From positions 1 through 64,000 of the forward strand of contig JACCGJ010003603.1 of assembly GCA_013407085.1 (NCBI GenBank): DNA of 64,000 nucleotides, in the 5' to 3' direction. The DNA is from Atriophallophorus winterbourni. Taxonomy: Eukaryota > Platyhelminthes > Trematoda > Plagiorchiida > Microphallidae. Made by a program: the position numbers and the translations under genes. Under the pieces are notes generated by a model. That model did not search any database, was not told the DNA's origin, and worked only from the letters and a program-made list of their open reading frames with translations. Numbering within the stretch: position 1 is the stretch's first letter; each line of letters begins with the position of its first letter. Shown piece by piece: positions 33,411 through 43,350 of the stretch.

Positions 33411-33620
33411 ATGTGATATCTCAGAACTTGTATGAAAGAACGATTTATTCTGCTCCGTGATATCAGTGCGCCACCGAGCAATCTCACGAACACGTTCCCA
33501 AATAATTTTATTTGCATCCTCGGATAGAAGAATTTCCCGGAGTCTGCCGTCCGATAGGCCGGAAATGAATTGTTGTGTAAGAAAGGTGTATTCACCTTCT
33601 TCGCGGGAACTGCATTGAAT
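33411..33620 (-). pseudogene. Gypsy gag C-terminal remnant
   Basis: The minus frame reads F-L-T-Q-Q-F-I-S-G-L-S-D-G-R-L-R-E and E-R-V-R-E-I-A-R-W-R, a gag capsid-like end, continuous with the zinc-knuckle frame. Only about 70 residues remain; the gap to the LTR (about 310 bp) is too short for a full capsid, so the 5' part of gag is deleted. Confidence 0.7.
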
Positions 33621-33928
33621 TCGCAGTGCCGGGAGCGATCATCAATGATTCCGCAGGTTCCTGTCGATTCCGGAACATTTAAACCCAAATTCACTCGTGA
33701 ACCCCATTATGTATCCAGTGCAGTGAACACTTCGTGAGCACGAGCCTGAGCTCTCTTGTTCACAGGTCATCTTGATTGTTGGATTGAAAATTGTTATCAT
33801 GTTAAGATAATCCTTGGAAGATAGTTCACCCTTCCGCAGTTGGACGAGCTCATCAGTGGATCATCCCAAAGCGGATCGTGAGCACGAGCTCAGCTGACCA
33901 TTCACAGGTAGTGAATCGCGACGCCAGT
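33621..33928 (-). other. Gypsy 5' leader, gag start lost
   Basis: Leader between 5' LTR and gag remnant. Two bases inside the LTR the minus strand begins TGGCGTCGCGATTCAC, a TGG-starting candidate primer-binding site; I cannot assign the primer tRNA. Two GAGCTCGTGCTCACGA-like strings (near 33735 and 33885) form a short direct repeat. Confidence 0.5.
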
Positions 33929-34077
33929 TGTTATATTCACAAGTAAGCACAAAGCACTTATTCCGGAAAAAAACAGCAAGAACAAACAAAGATCAAAAGC
34001 GTGGCGCGTGAGTGATCGATCGAAAATCAATAAGTCAACGCACACAGCGGACAAATCTATGCAGCGTAGACACAAAA
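33929..34077 (-). repeat. 5' LTR (149 bp)
   Basis: Matches the other LTR from TGTTATATTCAC to GTAGACACA with a 42-bp deletion; the terminal CA is changed to AA. Confidence 0.92.
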
Positions 34078-34082
34078 ATAAC
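34078..34082 (+). repeat. Right target-site duplication ATAAC
   Basis: Second copy of ATAAC, immediately beyond the right LTR end. Confidence 0.85.
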
Positions 34083-35720
34083 TAATGCGAAGTGTTGTCG
34101 GAAAATGGTAGCCCAATCTTTAAATGACGTCACTATTCCAGTACCAGAGGCCAGTGGCGGTATCCTCATTTTAACATCCCGGATGTCATTGTCCTGTTTA
34201 TACAATACTTTGCGATTTATATTGAAATTTTCTGACTGATTTGTTAATCTTTTCTGTCTTTTTGAATGAGAGCGACACACTGATTTCGCAATAAGGTGTA
34301 GTAGCACCAAGTTATCCCAGACGGATCGTCGAAGTAATTTGACCAGGTATTCTCACGCTTACACATCCAATTCCGAGTACTGCTTCTGACAGGCTTTTTC
34401 GGACGCGGTTTGTTGGATATTATTTCAAATTCGAGGATAAATCAATAATAATACGGTTTTGACTGTAAAACGTTTCCCATATTTCCTTAACTGATTTGAG
34501 TTCAAGGATATCCCATCAATTTGCAGTAAAAAGAGCTCGATCTAAGCCATAGTTCACAGTTGTATACGTTCGTTGAGTATTTCACGTTGGTTAGTATTGA
34601 TAAAAATAACAAAATCTCATGACAACATGATCACTCAATCCGACTGGAGTTTTATAGGAAACAGATTCTATCATGAGTTCTTCGCTTGTTATCATGCTGT
34701 TCAACATGGATGGGGTTTGTTCAGATCGAAATCGAGTTGGCTGTTGCACATGTTTGTGAAGCGGGGTGCAAGTCATTATTTGTTGAAGGAAGATTTTAAA
34801 TAAATTGTCAACTGTAACGTGTGTTGCAAGGGTCGGTACAATAGAATCACTGAGGAGGAGCGAATGTGAATATGTGAGTTTCAATGCAAAAGGTATTGTA
34901 TTAGAAAGAACGGTGTCAGCGGCAGATGATGAAGGAGAGGGCCGATAAATCAACGCTAAGAGGCACACACGTTTATCATGTAAGTCAAACGATCAAAACA
35001 ATTTATCTGTGACATCTAACTCGTGGGGGAGAAATATAGTGCAGTTAATGTTTTCATGTAAGTGGAAGAGGACACCGCCAAATTTTGTTGCTCGATATTT
35101 TCTGTAAATCATCATAAGAGGAATTTTGAGTTCAGAGTCGAGTATAGAATTAGACAACCAGGTTTCTGTCACTGCAATCAAATCTCAAGACGCCACGGTC
35201 GCACGTGAATACAGTTCAGTGAACTTGCCCAGAAAGCCCTGAGCATTGGTTTAACAGCATGATAGAGATTCGATTTTTTTGCAGATGAAGAGGTCATAGT
35301 AGTGGATTCGCCGACCGGGAATTGTTCGGCTGATCCAGGTTTTTCGTCTCAGGTGCATTTTATTGACTTGGTAGCGAAGTCATTTCAGGAACAAAAGTGT
35401 TCCTGTGTTTTGTGTTGTATACAGCCCGAATACCAATTTAATGAGGTGAAAAGTTTCGACATTGCTACCGCGCCTCGAGTAATCTATCCTTCATCCCATC
35501 TGCAGTAAATGATATTTTAAGAGTAGAAGGCTGATGCGTTTTTTTTCGTACAAGGCGCATAACATGAGTCTTCATTAGTCGTTTAAACATAGGATCTCTT
35601 GTAAAAATTTCCATTCAATGCAATCGTGTTGCTAACGTCTGCTGGATTTTACTTCGTTCGAAATTGGTACACAATGAACAATAAGAGCTCTGCAATTTAT
35701 AGCCTCTTTCTAGTTCCGTA
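34083..35720 (-). mobile_element. CR1-like element, endonuclease and linker, right part
   Basis: Minus strand, from the right: a 5' stretch (35720-35260) without clear protein, EN N-terminus with A-V-T-E-T-W-L (35181-34993, catalytic Glu kept), then L-A-L-I-Y-R-P-S-P and, near 34640, P-V-G-L-S-D-H-V-V (34968-34591), then linker K-V-L-Y...I-P-P-L-A-S-G-T-G-I-V-T-S (34310-34083). Linker breaks off at the gypsy duplication and RT resumes at 30034. Over 34930-35700 it aligns with 2150-2860, another copy of the same family. Confidence 0.85.
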
Positions 35721-35724
35721 TTAT

Positions 35725-36330
35725 TACGACAAATTTGCCTTTTTCCTACGGCATTCACTTCCCGCAGCATTCCTAGAAGCTTTGAAGCACGCTTGTAGAT
35801 GACCTCACAGTGTACGGTGTTATTTAAGCTCCCACATATTCAGATTCCAAGATCCTTCTTCGATTCCGTCCAGCTCAAAATTGTCTGCCCCAAGTGATAT
35901 TCGTACTGAAATGGCTTACCGATTAGCGGTAATTTGCATTTTTGAAAATTGGACGACAGTTAATTTTTAACTAACCATTAGTGTAGTGCATCTGAATCAC
36001 TTTGCTGTTTTGCGCAGTCTGTAGTTGATTTTATTCGCATCCAAAGTTTAACATCATCCGCTACCTTGCATGAGAACGTCTGAGGAAAATCCTTGACGTA
36101 ATCTAAAAAAGCACTGTTCCGAGGACGGAACCTTGCGGTACACCACTGGAGGTATTAATGGCTCGTGATTGTACACCGTTAACTCGAACGGTTGCCTTAT
36201 GCCCATTCAGATTGCTTTCGAAGCATACAAGTATCTGCCCGTCAATACTGATCTTTTTCAGCTTTTGTCGCAACAGGAATTGATCAACTCTCTCGAAACG
36301 TTTCGACATATCCAGATAGCACGCGTGCAT
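35725..36330 (-). pseudogene. CR1-like RT, motifs A to thumb
   Basis: Motif A C-Y-L-D-M-S-K-R-F-E-R-V-D (Asp present), then G-H-K-A-T-V-R-V-N-G and motif B S-G-V-P-Q-G-S-V-L-G-T-V-L-F. After a frameshift (36105) motif C reads V-A-D-D-V-K-L-W, both Asp kept, then K-K-D-L-G-I and Y-K-R-A-S-K-L-L-G-M-L near 35750. All three catalytic Asp survive though the frame does not. Confidence 0.85.
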
Positions 36331-36386
36331 ACTGTCTCCTGCGTCAACCGTTTGGGTCCAATCGTTTCATACCGTCAGCAAGTTTG

Positions 36387-36923
36387 TCAAGCATGATGAG
36401 CTTTACGAAACACATGCTGGGCGTTAGATAGTATATTTTGTGATTCTAAGTGATGAACTATATCTTCCGTCATTATGCGCTTCATAACTTTGGATATAAC
36501 GGGGGGTAGGGTGACAGGACGGTAGTTCGCGGGATCTGAACGCCTATCACCCTTATAAATTGGTAAAAATACACATGTCTTCCACTCTGTTGGCATAACT
36601 CCTTCGATTAGGGAATTATGGAACAATTGGCATAGTGGTTAACACAGCGGCTGGTCACAGTATTGTAGTAGTGCTGGTGTTATTCGATTTACTCCAGGAG
36701 ATTTCCTAGGGCTCAGTCGACACAAGTGTCTTCGTATAATCGCGGAATTAATCTCCATATGTTTTAGTTTTTGAGACACAATCGATGTCAGTAAGTTTGC
36801 ATTCGCTCCAACTGTTATCGGGTGAAACACTTTTGCATAAACCTGAAAGAGAGCATCAGCCGTTTTCTTTGCTGTGACTGTTAATCCATTGTCAGAAATA
36901 ACAGGAAACAACTTTGGTTTCAC
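36387..36923 (-). pseudogene. CR1-like RT, fingers
   Basis: 36923-36639: P-V-I-S-D-N-G-L-T-V, then L-S-P-R-K-S-P-G-V-N-R-I-T-P, the first conserved RT block. 36626-36387: E-G-V-M-P-T-E-W-K-T, P-I-Y-K-G-D, P-A-N-Y-R-P-V-T-L-P, and H-V-F-R-K. A stop and small frameshift near 36630 separate the two. Confidence 0.88.
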
Positions 36924-36974
36924 ATTAAAACGAGCAATGACAACCCGATAGAGAAGTTTAGAGTTTTCTTCTCT

Positions 36975-37373
36975 CTACGAAGACAGAGGGCGATGGTAAT
37001 ATTGCTTGTCATCTTTGACGAGAGCATTCACTTTGTTACGAATTTTAAGAAATTGCTTCCAAGAGGCATCAGTTCTCGTCTCTCGGCGTTCAGTCCAAGC
37101 AAAGTTTCTTTTCCCGAACAATTTTTGTGCGACTGCGAAGCTTAAATCCGAAGTCACTTGCCTGTCGTTCATCAAACATCGTGAATTATGATCAATGTTT
37201 GACTGACGTATTTTCGTGAGCGCACTGCAATGTGTTTCCGTGTCGTGCAGATCAAGTTTCTGCCTATTTACTAGCCCAAGCGATCCACGTAGACCCGCGT
37301 TGTCGATCTTTCCGAATTGTTTGGCGGACGCACAAACTCGTCTAGAACTGCAAACAAACACGAAGGGAAGCAC
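36975..37373 (-). pseudogene. CR1-like ORF2 linker
   Basis: An open 132-codon frame between EN and RT: conserved basic region with F-A-W-T-E-R-R-E and W-K-Q-F-L-K-I-R-N-K-V, matching the plus-strand copies at 42.4 and 50.3 kb. No catalytic role is known for this segment. Confidence 0.75.
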
Positions 37374-37375
37374 CG

Positions 37376-38047
37376 AATGATCACCTCGACCGAGGATCGT
37401 AATCTATTCAACGCTGTCAACTGCTGTTTTCTCGGAAGTGAAGATTAGATACAAGATATATGGAATCTCTGATCCTCTTCTATGAGTTGAGTGAAACACA
37501 TGATTATGCAGTGGAATGATGCCGATCACCTCACGAAATTTGTGATCAAATGTCTGTAGACAGTGATCGGATCTGGCAAAGAGATTATGAAGATTGTAAT
37601 AACCTCTGCATTTTGAGTATTATTCGAGGCTGGGGAGCGATATATGATTCCAAGAATGCAATTGTCCTGTGACACATTCGAGAGACTGCACAAGAGGGTA
37701 TCTTCGAAATCAATGTTCGGATCGTGAACTTGCATGCACTGAAGCCATTCGTGACAGTATAAAGCCACACCACCACCTTTTCTTGGGCGATCATTCCGTA
37801 TCAGCACAATGTTGGGCATTGAGAGTTCACTTTCAGTCATACACGATTGGAACCAAGTTTCAGTAACAACAACGATGATTGGCGTGTATCGTTCGCACAG
37901 CTCGGACAGTTCAGTTAATTTGTTGAACAAACTTTGAGCATTGGTGTTGATGCATTTAAGTGAGTTTATATAATGTAAAACCGAGTCAGAATTAGTATTT
38001 ATTAATCCGACGATGTCGACGTCCGACCAAGATCGTTTTTGAAGCAA
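37376..38047 (-). pseudogene. CR1-like endonuclease
   Basis: The frame 38047-37526 has I-N-T-N-A-Q-S-L-F-N-K (N-terminal Asn motif), V-V-T-E-T-W-F (catalytic Glu), R-K-G-G-G-V-A-L-Y and G-I-I-Y-R-S-P. The GDFN region is deleted; the domain resumes in another frame with L-H-N-H-V-F and ends G-R-G-D-H-S, where SDH is usual but the His remains. Confidence 0.85.
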
Positions 38048-38148
38048 TTTAAAGTAATGTCACCGCGAATATGCACCAGTCTCGGATAATTGCGTAATTG
38101 GAGTCCCAGGAGGACCTCAACAGTGGCTTCTGAGATGCACAGTCTAAC

Positions 38149-38721
38149 TTATTCAGCTAACGCGTTTCTGTTCACTGTTAGTTTGCATGGAACATCATCC
38201 GCCATGCTAGTTGAAAGAAACGAAACCTTAAGTGGATTTGCCTCTTCCCCGTTAAAGTTCGGCGAACGAGGTATTCCATATGTGTCGACAACTACAGAAT
38301 TTTTGGAAACGATATTTTCGGCTATAAATGACCATTGCTTACGGTCGTGCTCTTTGTTTTCAGAGCCCTTTGTGGCGTCCAAATTTTTCAGAACGTTAAG
38401 CAAAAGAATACTTCTTGGTGCTGTTTGATCCCGCCTATTCGGTGCTTTTGACCGTTCCCACCAAGGTATGTCAGCTTATATACGGTTGGCTAGGTCACTT
38501 TGCGTTCAGAGCAAATGCTAATTTAGTAGGGCATTTTCCATGTCCTTTTCTTTGGCGAAAATAATTTTTAGAAGACGTGGTTTATGTTGATTCGGCGATT
38601 TCGAGTGACGAGTTAATGGAGTTACCGACATGTGGTGTATACATTCTAGGCCGATTTGATTACAGATGCCGGAACAGTTTTCACGGTCATGCTTTTGCCT
38701 TTCATAAAAGAGCGTCACCAC
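38149..38721 (-). pseudogene. CR1-like ORF1, RRM-like half
   Basis: Two frames. 38721-38518 contains V-T-P-L-T-R-H and P-R-L-L-K-I-I-F-A-K-E-K-D; 38403-38149 contains V-V-V-D-T-Y-G-I-P-R-S-P and P-L-K-V-S-F. Together they give the beta strands of an RNA-binding fold of the kind seen in ORF1 proteins. The plus-strand copy at 48.6-49.2 kb has the same order of blocks. Confidence 0.75.
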
Positions 38722-39194
38722 TGACTCAGGAATATTGGAGCATATTACTCCTAATTTTCATGCGTTTTATCGAATGTTTTTGATCACTGTGATATGCAAA
38801 CGTTTCGCTTTGAACTCTCTTTTTTGCCTGAGATTTAGGGCTGCGTTCTAACGCCGAACACTTATCACCTCTAGTCACCATCTGAGGAATGTTAGCTTGC
38901 TAGAATGATACGCGTTCTAATGAAGCTCTTTGGACGTAACCTCTGAGTCTGGAATCAATGGTAAATTATTGATTTATTGAACAGTTCCGTCGATTGATGA
39001 AGTTCGGATTGCATTTTGTTATCTTGAGCATCACATTCTTCCGGTTAAATCGCTGGGCCAATTCTATTGAATCAAAAGTATTTCAAGCCATCCTTCCTTT
39101 ATTCGATAATTATTTTTTGAAATTTCTAACCGAGGCTCAAGACTTTTCTCATAGGCAGCGTTGTGTGGATTGTCGCTAGACTGTTTGCTTCGGC

Positions 39195-39330
39195 GTGTAA
39201 TGCAAATGCAACAGACACTGGGAAAATCCACGTTGTTGATAATCGATGCCACTTCCTCTGTCAAGGATTTATCACAAAAGACATGTATTTTGCTCAGGCA
39301 GTCGCAAATGTACTTGCATCAAACTGATTG
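39195..39330 (-). pseudogene. CR1-like ORF1, PHD-like zinc finger
   Basis: Minus strand Y-I-C-D-C-L-S-K-I-H-V-F-C-D and, 26 residues on, C-C-I-C: the second half of a C4HC3 finger as in the 46-kb copy (C-F-L-C...I-H-R-K-C-D). The coiled-coil stretch that should follow is not recognisable between 39190 and 38720. Confidence 0.6.
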
Positions 39331-39400
39331 AAAGCAAAAATCATTTTTTGCTTAGGAGAGTGAAAGCTTACGAAAACGGACGTGTCTCCAATGCTTGGAA

Positions 39401-41530
39401 AACTTAATAATTAAGAAGAATGATTTCAGGCTAAAAGTTGTTTTTTCCGAACACTAATCGTAAACATAGGGTGATCCCAATAAGAGTGGTGTTCGACGCA
39501 AACAATACTGCATAGTTGTTTGCCAATTTACGATTTATACTCCACTTTTTGGACCAAAGATTTGATCTATGATTCAGTGAACTAAACGTTATATATGCAT
39601 AATTAATTTTTTTGGTAAATAATTAAGGTGTTGATGATTGTATGAATTGGTATGACGCTGCTTGTTGATAGTTTGCGTTGAAAGTGACTAGCTTTGTCTA
39701 TTTTACATTAAACGTTAACTGATGGCATTATAGACACTATAGATTAACTGGTAAATGTTTTCAAATTTCAGTGATCCACGAATAATTCTCCACATTTAGC
39801 TTCAAATTAGATAAATGATGTAATCATTGTTTAACACCGTTATTGTGGTCAATCATTTTGCCAGTGAATGAAATCAGAAAATCGTGAGGAGTTAAACGTA
39901 ACGCTCATAATATGCCTAAGTCTAAATGCCGGGCTCATTTTATCACTGAGGGTCTGTGTGATAATCTGAGAAACAAATGCTCTCTAGCAAATCAATTCCG
40001 CGAAGTAAACGACTGTCCGAAAGAACTGGATAGAGTTATCTGTATTCACGTTTGCTACGTAAACATATCGGAAGTTGTTTAGAGAGTCAACTACCATTTT
40101 GTTCTCCAAAATCTATTGGGTTTAGGATGTACGCCTTTCGTTATCTTACGACATTGCATCGCAAGAGTTCGCGTAGATGGATTGACATACATTAAAATTA
40201 AAACCTCCAGCGATGTTCAAAAGTTGAACATTTGAGTTAAGTTATAACAACCGAGAAGTTTTTGCTCATGTATGTGATGAAAACATGGACGCGAATTGTT
40301 TTGTTCAGTCTGTGACGAACCGTAACGGAAATGCGAAGAAACTCGTACTTGTAAACGTATAAGAGCCTAATATTTATATAATCTACAATGTCAGTCAGTC
40401 ATGCCATCTTCAGTACAGTGTTGTATATCCCATGCACTTATTATTTCACAATACACCATTAACGTCAATTATTTTTGATTTTCCGCCCTTTCTGTCTGAC
40501 GTACGTCAGAATTCCTGAATGCAACATGTGTGGCAATGCTTGGACACAACTAGAAGTACACAGGGAAGGCGTTTCTACATCTGCACACAACATCTAATAG
40601 CTTCAAACTTTGTTATTGCAAAATATAGCTAACCTTCGTTTTCTGGTGATTTGAGAGTTCAAGTGAGCATTTACTCTGAGGGAACTAAATGTGGAATGAT
40701 CGCCGCTAAATATTCTTTCGGTGAACATTCTCTGAAACCAACATTCCACAATTTGATTGCTTAGGGGTTACCACTCGATGAAAGATTTTCTAAAGCCGAA
40801 AATTCGTATACGCAAGTCAAATTTGCTGTTCAACAAAAATCGATAATGTGTAAATTCATACGATCGATGACAAACAGAGCATGGTTATAGAACAAAATTA
40901 AATATCAGGCTTTACGCGTTTGATCGATTTGCAGAAAACATTCAAGCTTTCCGATTTCTGACCTATCGTTTACTTGAAATACAGTGAAAGTTAATGCATA
41001 AATTGCGGAGAAATCGTTAGAAATTTACAAAATGTTGTCGAAACGATTTGTAGTTCTGAGCCTGATCGCCTTGTATGTTGCTTTGTTAAAACCAGCTAAC
41101 CGTTAGTCGTGCAACAGTAAGTAATCAGCATTTGAACCCGGACGATAATTTGAGTACGCATATATTGTCATTCATTCACATTTGTTAACACATTTTGACA
41201 TTTCTCTAACGATTTGAGTGTTGAGAATCCTGATGATACTGTCCATGCCTGATGAATCCAAATTCCCTTAATGGATGTATGAGATCATAGTGCAGGCAAA
41301 TATGGATATTTTGGAAATAAATTTGGGTTGTTTGCAAACATTTAACTTCAAAGTGATTCAATCAAGTCAATCAAGTTCAGCATCGGATATTGACGTTTAC
41401 GGGAACTAACTAGATCTCATTGAATTTCGATCTCGTGTTTACAGCCAACCGATCATCTTATTATTTTCGACTCTCGAAGGGTCAGACTAATAGACGAGCT
41501 TTCAGATTCATGAATGTATACGAAAACCAC
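39401..41530. other. Nothing recognised (2.1 kb)
   Basis: AT-rich sequence with no supported coding region or element boundary. A short Leu-rich frame at 41031-41105 starts with Met and looks signal-like but has no downstream exon that I can support. Confidence 0.5.
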
Positions 41531-41539
41531 AATCAATTG

Positions 41540-42160
41540 CCTATATACAAACGCACAATGCCTGTTAACAAACTAGCTGAACTAAAGGATCTCTGCAATC
41601 AGCACTCACTCGACGTCATAGCAATAACTGGGACATGGTTCCAACCTCTCGTGACGGATAGCGAGCTCTATATTGCAAACGTTTCGGAGTGATTACTTAA
41701 GAATGGGTGGTGGAGTATCTGTTTACCACCATGAACGTCTATAATGTAAGGTAGTTACAGACACTATATGGTGCAACTTGAAGCTCGAATCAGGCGACAG
41801 TTGCATGGTTCGTGTAGTATACCGTTCACCTTCATCATTGGATGCTTATAACGAAAAAACTCTTGAAAGCAATGCAGTACGCCGGAAAACAGCGCAATCC
41901 GCAATTGCTGATTATGGGAGCAATCAATCTGCCTTAACTATACAACCGAGTAGATCATCCACCCCTATTATTAGATTACAAATTTCGGGAACTGTTCGAT
42001 TACATCCGTTTGTATAAACAAGTTTTCGATTTTACACGACAACGAAATTTCCAACAAAGTTCTGTTCTTAACCCAGTCTCAACCTTCGAATTCACAGCCG
42101 TTGACGATGTTTAGTATCACCCTCCGCTTAGTCGAAACGACCACCTCGTTCTGCTATTTC
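41540..42160 (+). pseudogene. CR1-like endonuclease, active site mutated
   Basis: N-K-L-A-E-L-K-D-L-C then V-I-A-I-T-G-T-W-F: the catalytic Glu of T-E-T-W is Gly. Further on G-G-G-V-S-V-Y (frameshifted, about 41705) and V-V-Y-R-S-P-S-S (41812). The C-terminal part is poorly preserved; a weak N-D-H near 42137 may be the former SDH. Confidence 0.78.
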
Positions 42161-42165
42161 AATAT

Positions 42166-42627
42166 GTGTGCCACGCCGGTAGAATTGTAAAGCAAACAAA
42201 ACGAAATAGAAAAGTTGATTACATTGGTTTGGTTGAAACAATGAAAGTTTTCGATGAACAAAATATACATTTCAGTGATCCGGACTCGCATTGCACAAGC
42301 CTGAGAGATTACATAATCAACATGCTACATTTCAATTCTAAATATGTCTCAAAACATAATAGCAAAGAACGACGCTATAGAATTCGCAGTAGGACTAATA
42401 AATGGTTGACAAAGCGAAATTTGCCAAGGGCTATTCACATTGTTGCCAGAACTGATTCGACGTGGTCAAACTTTCGCGAATTGCGGAATCAAGTCACAAA
42501 TCTCTTCCGAGTAGACAAAAAATATCACCAAATTCAACTAGCATTAGGAAGGCAGCCAAATCCCAAACTGCTTTATCGAACTGTTAACAACAATGAAACC
42601 AGGAGTATTTCCGATCGTGAGAGATAG
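42166..42627 (+). pseudogene. CR1-like ORF2 linker
   Basis: Open 153-codon frame with the linker features T-N-K-W-L-T-K-R-N and T-W-S-N-F-R-E-L-R-N-Q-V-T, followed after a frameshift (42600-42740) by P-G-V-F-P-I-V and A-N-A-Q-A-S-F-Y. Matches the minus-strand linker at 37.0-37.4 kb. Confidence 0.8.
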
Positions 42628-42736
42628 CATACTAACTGAATCTGTGCTGGGAACCGCTAACGCTCAAGCCAGTTTTTATTCACGAGTCCCAATCTCAGAG
42701 GATGAATTACAACGGTCAGAATAGTCAGCACCAATT

Positions 42737-43350
42737 GTGCAGGAGGTTACACGCGATATATGCATCCGTTCGGAAATAGTGCAGCACGACCTACGTGAGT
42801 TGAATATCAACAAGTACCCGGGAGCTGACGGAATCACACCTGCAATCCTAAAGTTATGCGGCAGTCAATTGTGCAAACAACTTTGTGATTTATTTAATCA
42901 CTTCCTGAGGGAGGGTGTTGTACCTAATGACTGGAAGAGAGGAAACATAACAACCATCTACAAAGGTGTAACTCGTTCTGACCCAGCAAATTACCGCATT
43001 GTTACACTCCTTCCAGTGATCTCAAAAATTATGGAGCGAATGGTGTGCGGAAGAATTGTGAGTCATCACGATGACCAAAACTTGCTGTCCAGATAACAAC
43101 ATGGATTTAGGAAATCATGTTCTCCCTTGACTAACCTACTGGAGACACTGCATGACTGGACGCAGGCAGTGGTTAATGGTGGTTGCGTGCATGCGTGTTA
43201 CTTGGACATATCAAAAGCGCTTTATCGCGTGGACCATTCTATACTCCTGCGCAAGCTGCACGATGTTGGTATTAATGGGTGCCTTGAAGATCATCCTAAA
43301 TTTAACAGAATCGAAACTCGAATCGTGTGTATGTGTAAATTACGTTGTCA
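42737..43350 (+). pseudogene. CR1-like RT, fingers and motif A
   Basis: First RT block K-Y-P-G-A-D-G-I-T-P, then E-G-V-V-P-N-D-W-K-R-G, T-I-Y-K-G, P-A-N-Y-R-I-V-T-L-L and, after a stop at 43094, Q-H-G-F-R-K-S and motif A C-Y-L-D-I-S-K-A-L-Y-R-V-D (Asp present, aromatic position Leu). The similarity ends near 43340; motifs B and C are absent. Confidence 0.87.

Larger units (their letters stand above)
30040..34077 (-). mobile_element. Ty3/gypsy LTR retrotransposon, complete but defective
   Basis: A 4038-bp element transcribed leftwards: 5' LTR 34077-33929, gag, protease, RT, RNase H, integrase, polypurine tract, 3' LTR 30230-30040, flanked by a 5-bp target-site duplication. The LTRs differ at about one position in ten and by a 42-bp gap, so it is old. 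Gag is mostly missing, the RT active site is mutated, RNase H is deleted in the middle and integrase has two stops. The integrase style (P-W-A-K-I-A-I-D-I-M-G-P, then D-N-G-P-Q-F and N-G-M-V-E-R) is closest, from memory, to Mag-like gypsy elements. It sits inside a CR1-like element. Confidence 0.95.
35721..39400 (-). mobile_element. CR1-like element, nearly full length, defective
   Basis: From right to left: ORF1 with PHD-like finger (39.3 kb) and RRM-like half (38.7-38.15 kb), endonuclease (38.05-37.38 kb), linker (37.37-36.98 kb), RT (36.92-35.73 kb). The left end is the RT thumb, directly joined to the 5' end of the neighbouring CR1 copy; the 3' UTR and tail are missing. It belongs to the same subfamily as the plus-strand copy at 46-52 kb by ORF1 and EN similarity. 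Confidence 0.88.
41540..43350 (+). mobile_element. CR1-like element, endonuclease to RT motif A
   Basis: Plus-strand copy with EN, linker and the first half of RT, truncated after motif A. ORF1 and everything beyond motif A are missing. Multiple frameshifts. Confidence 0.87.

Noticed and set aside
33840..33870. CTGATGAG on the minus strand as a hammerhead ribozyme core.
   Set aside because: The required GAAA and stem pairing do not follow. The other CTGATGAG-like strings (5747, 9728) fail likewise.
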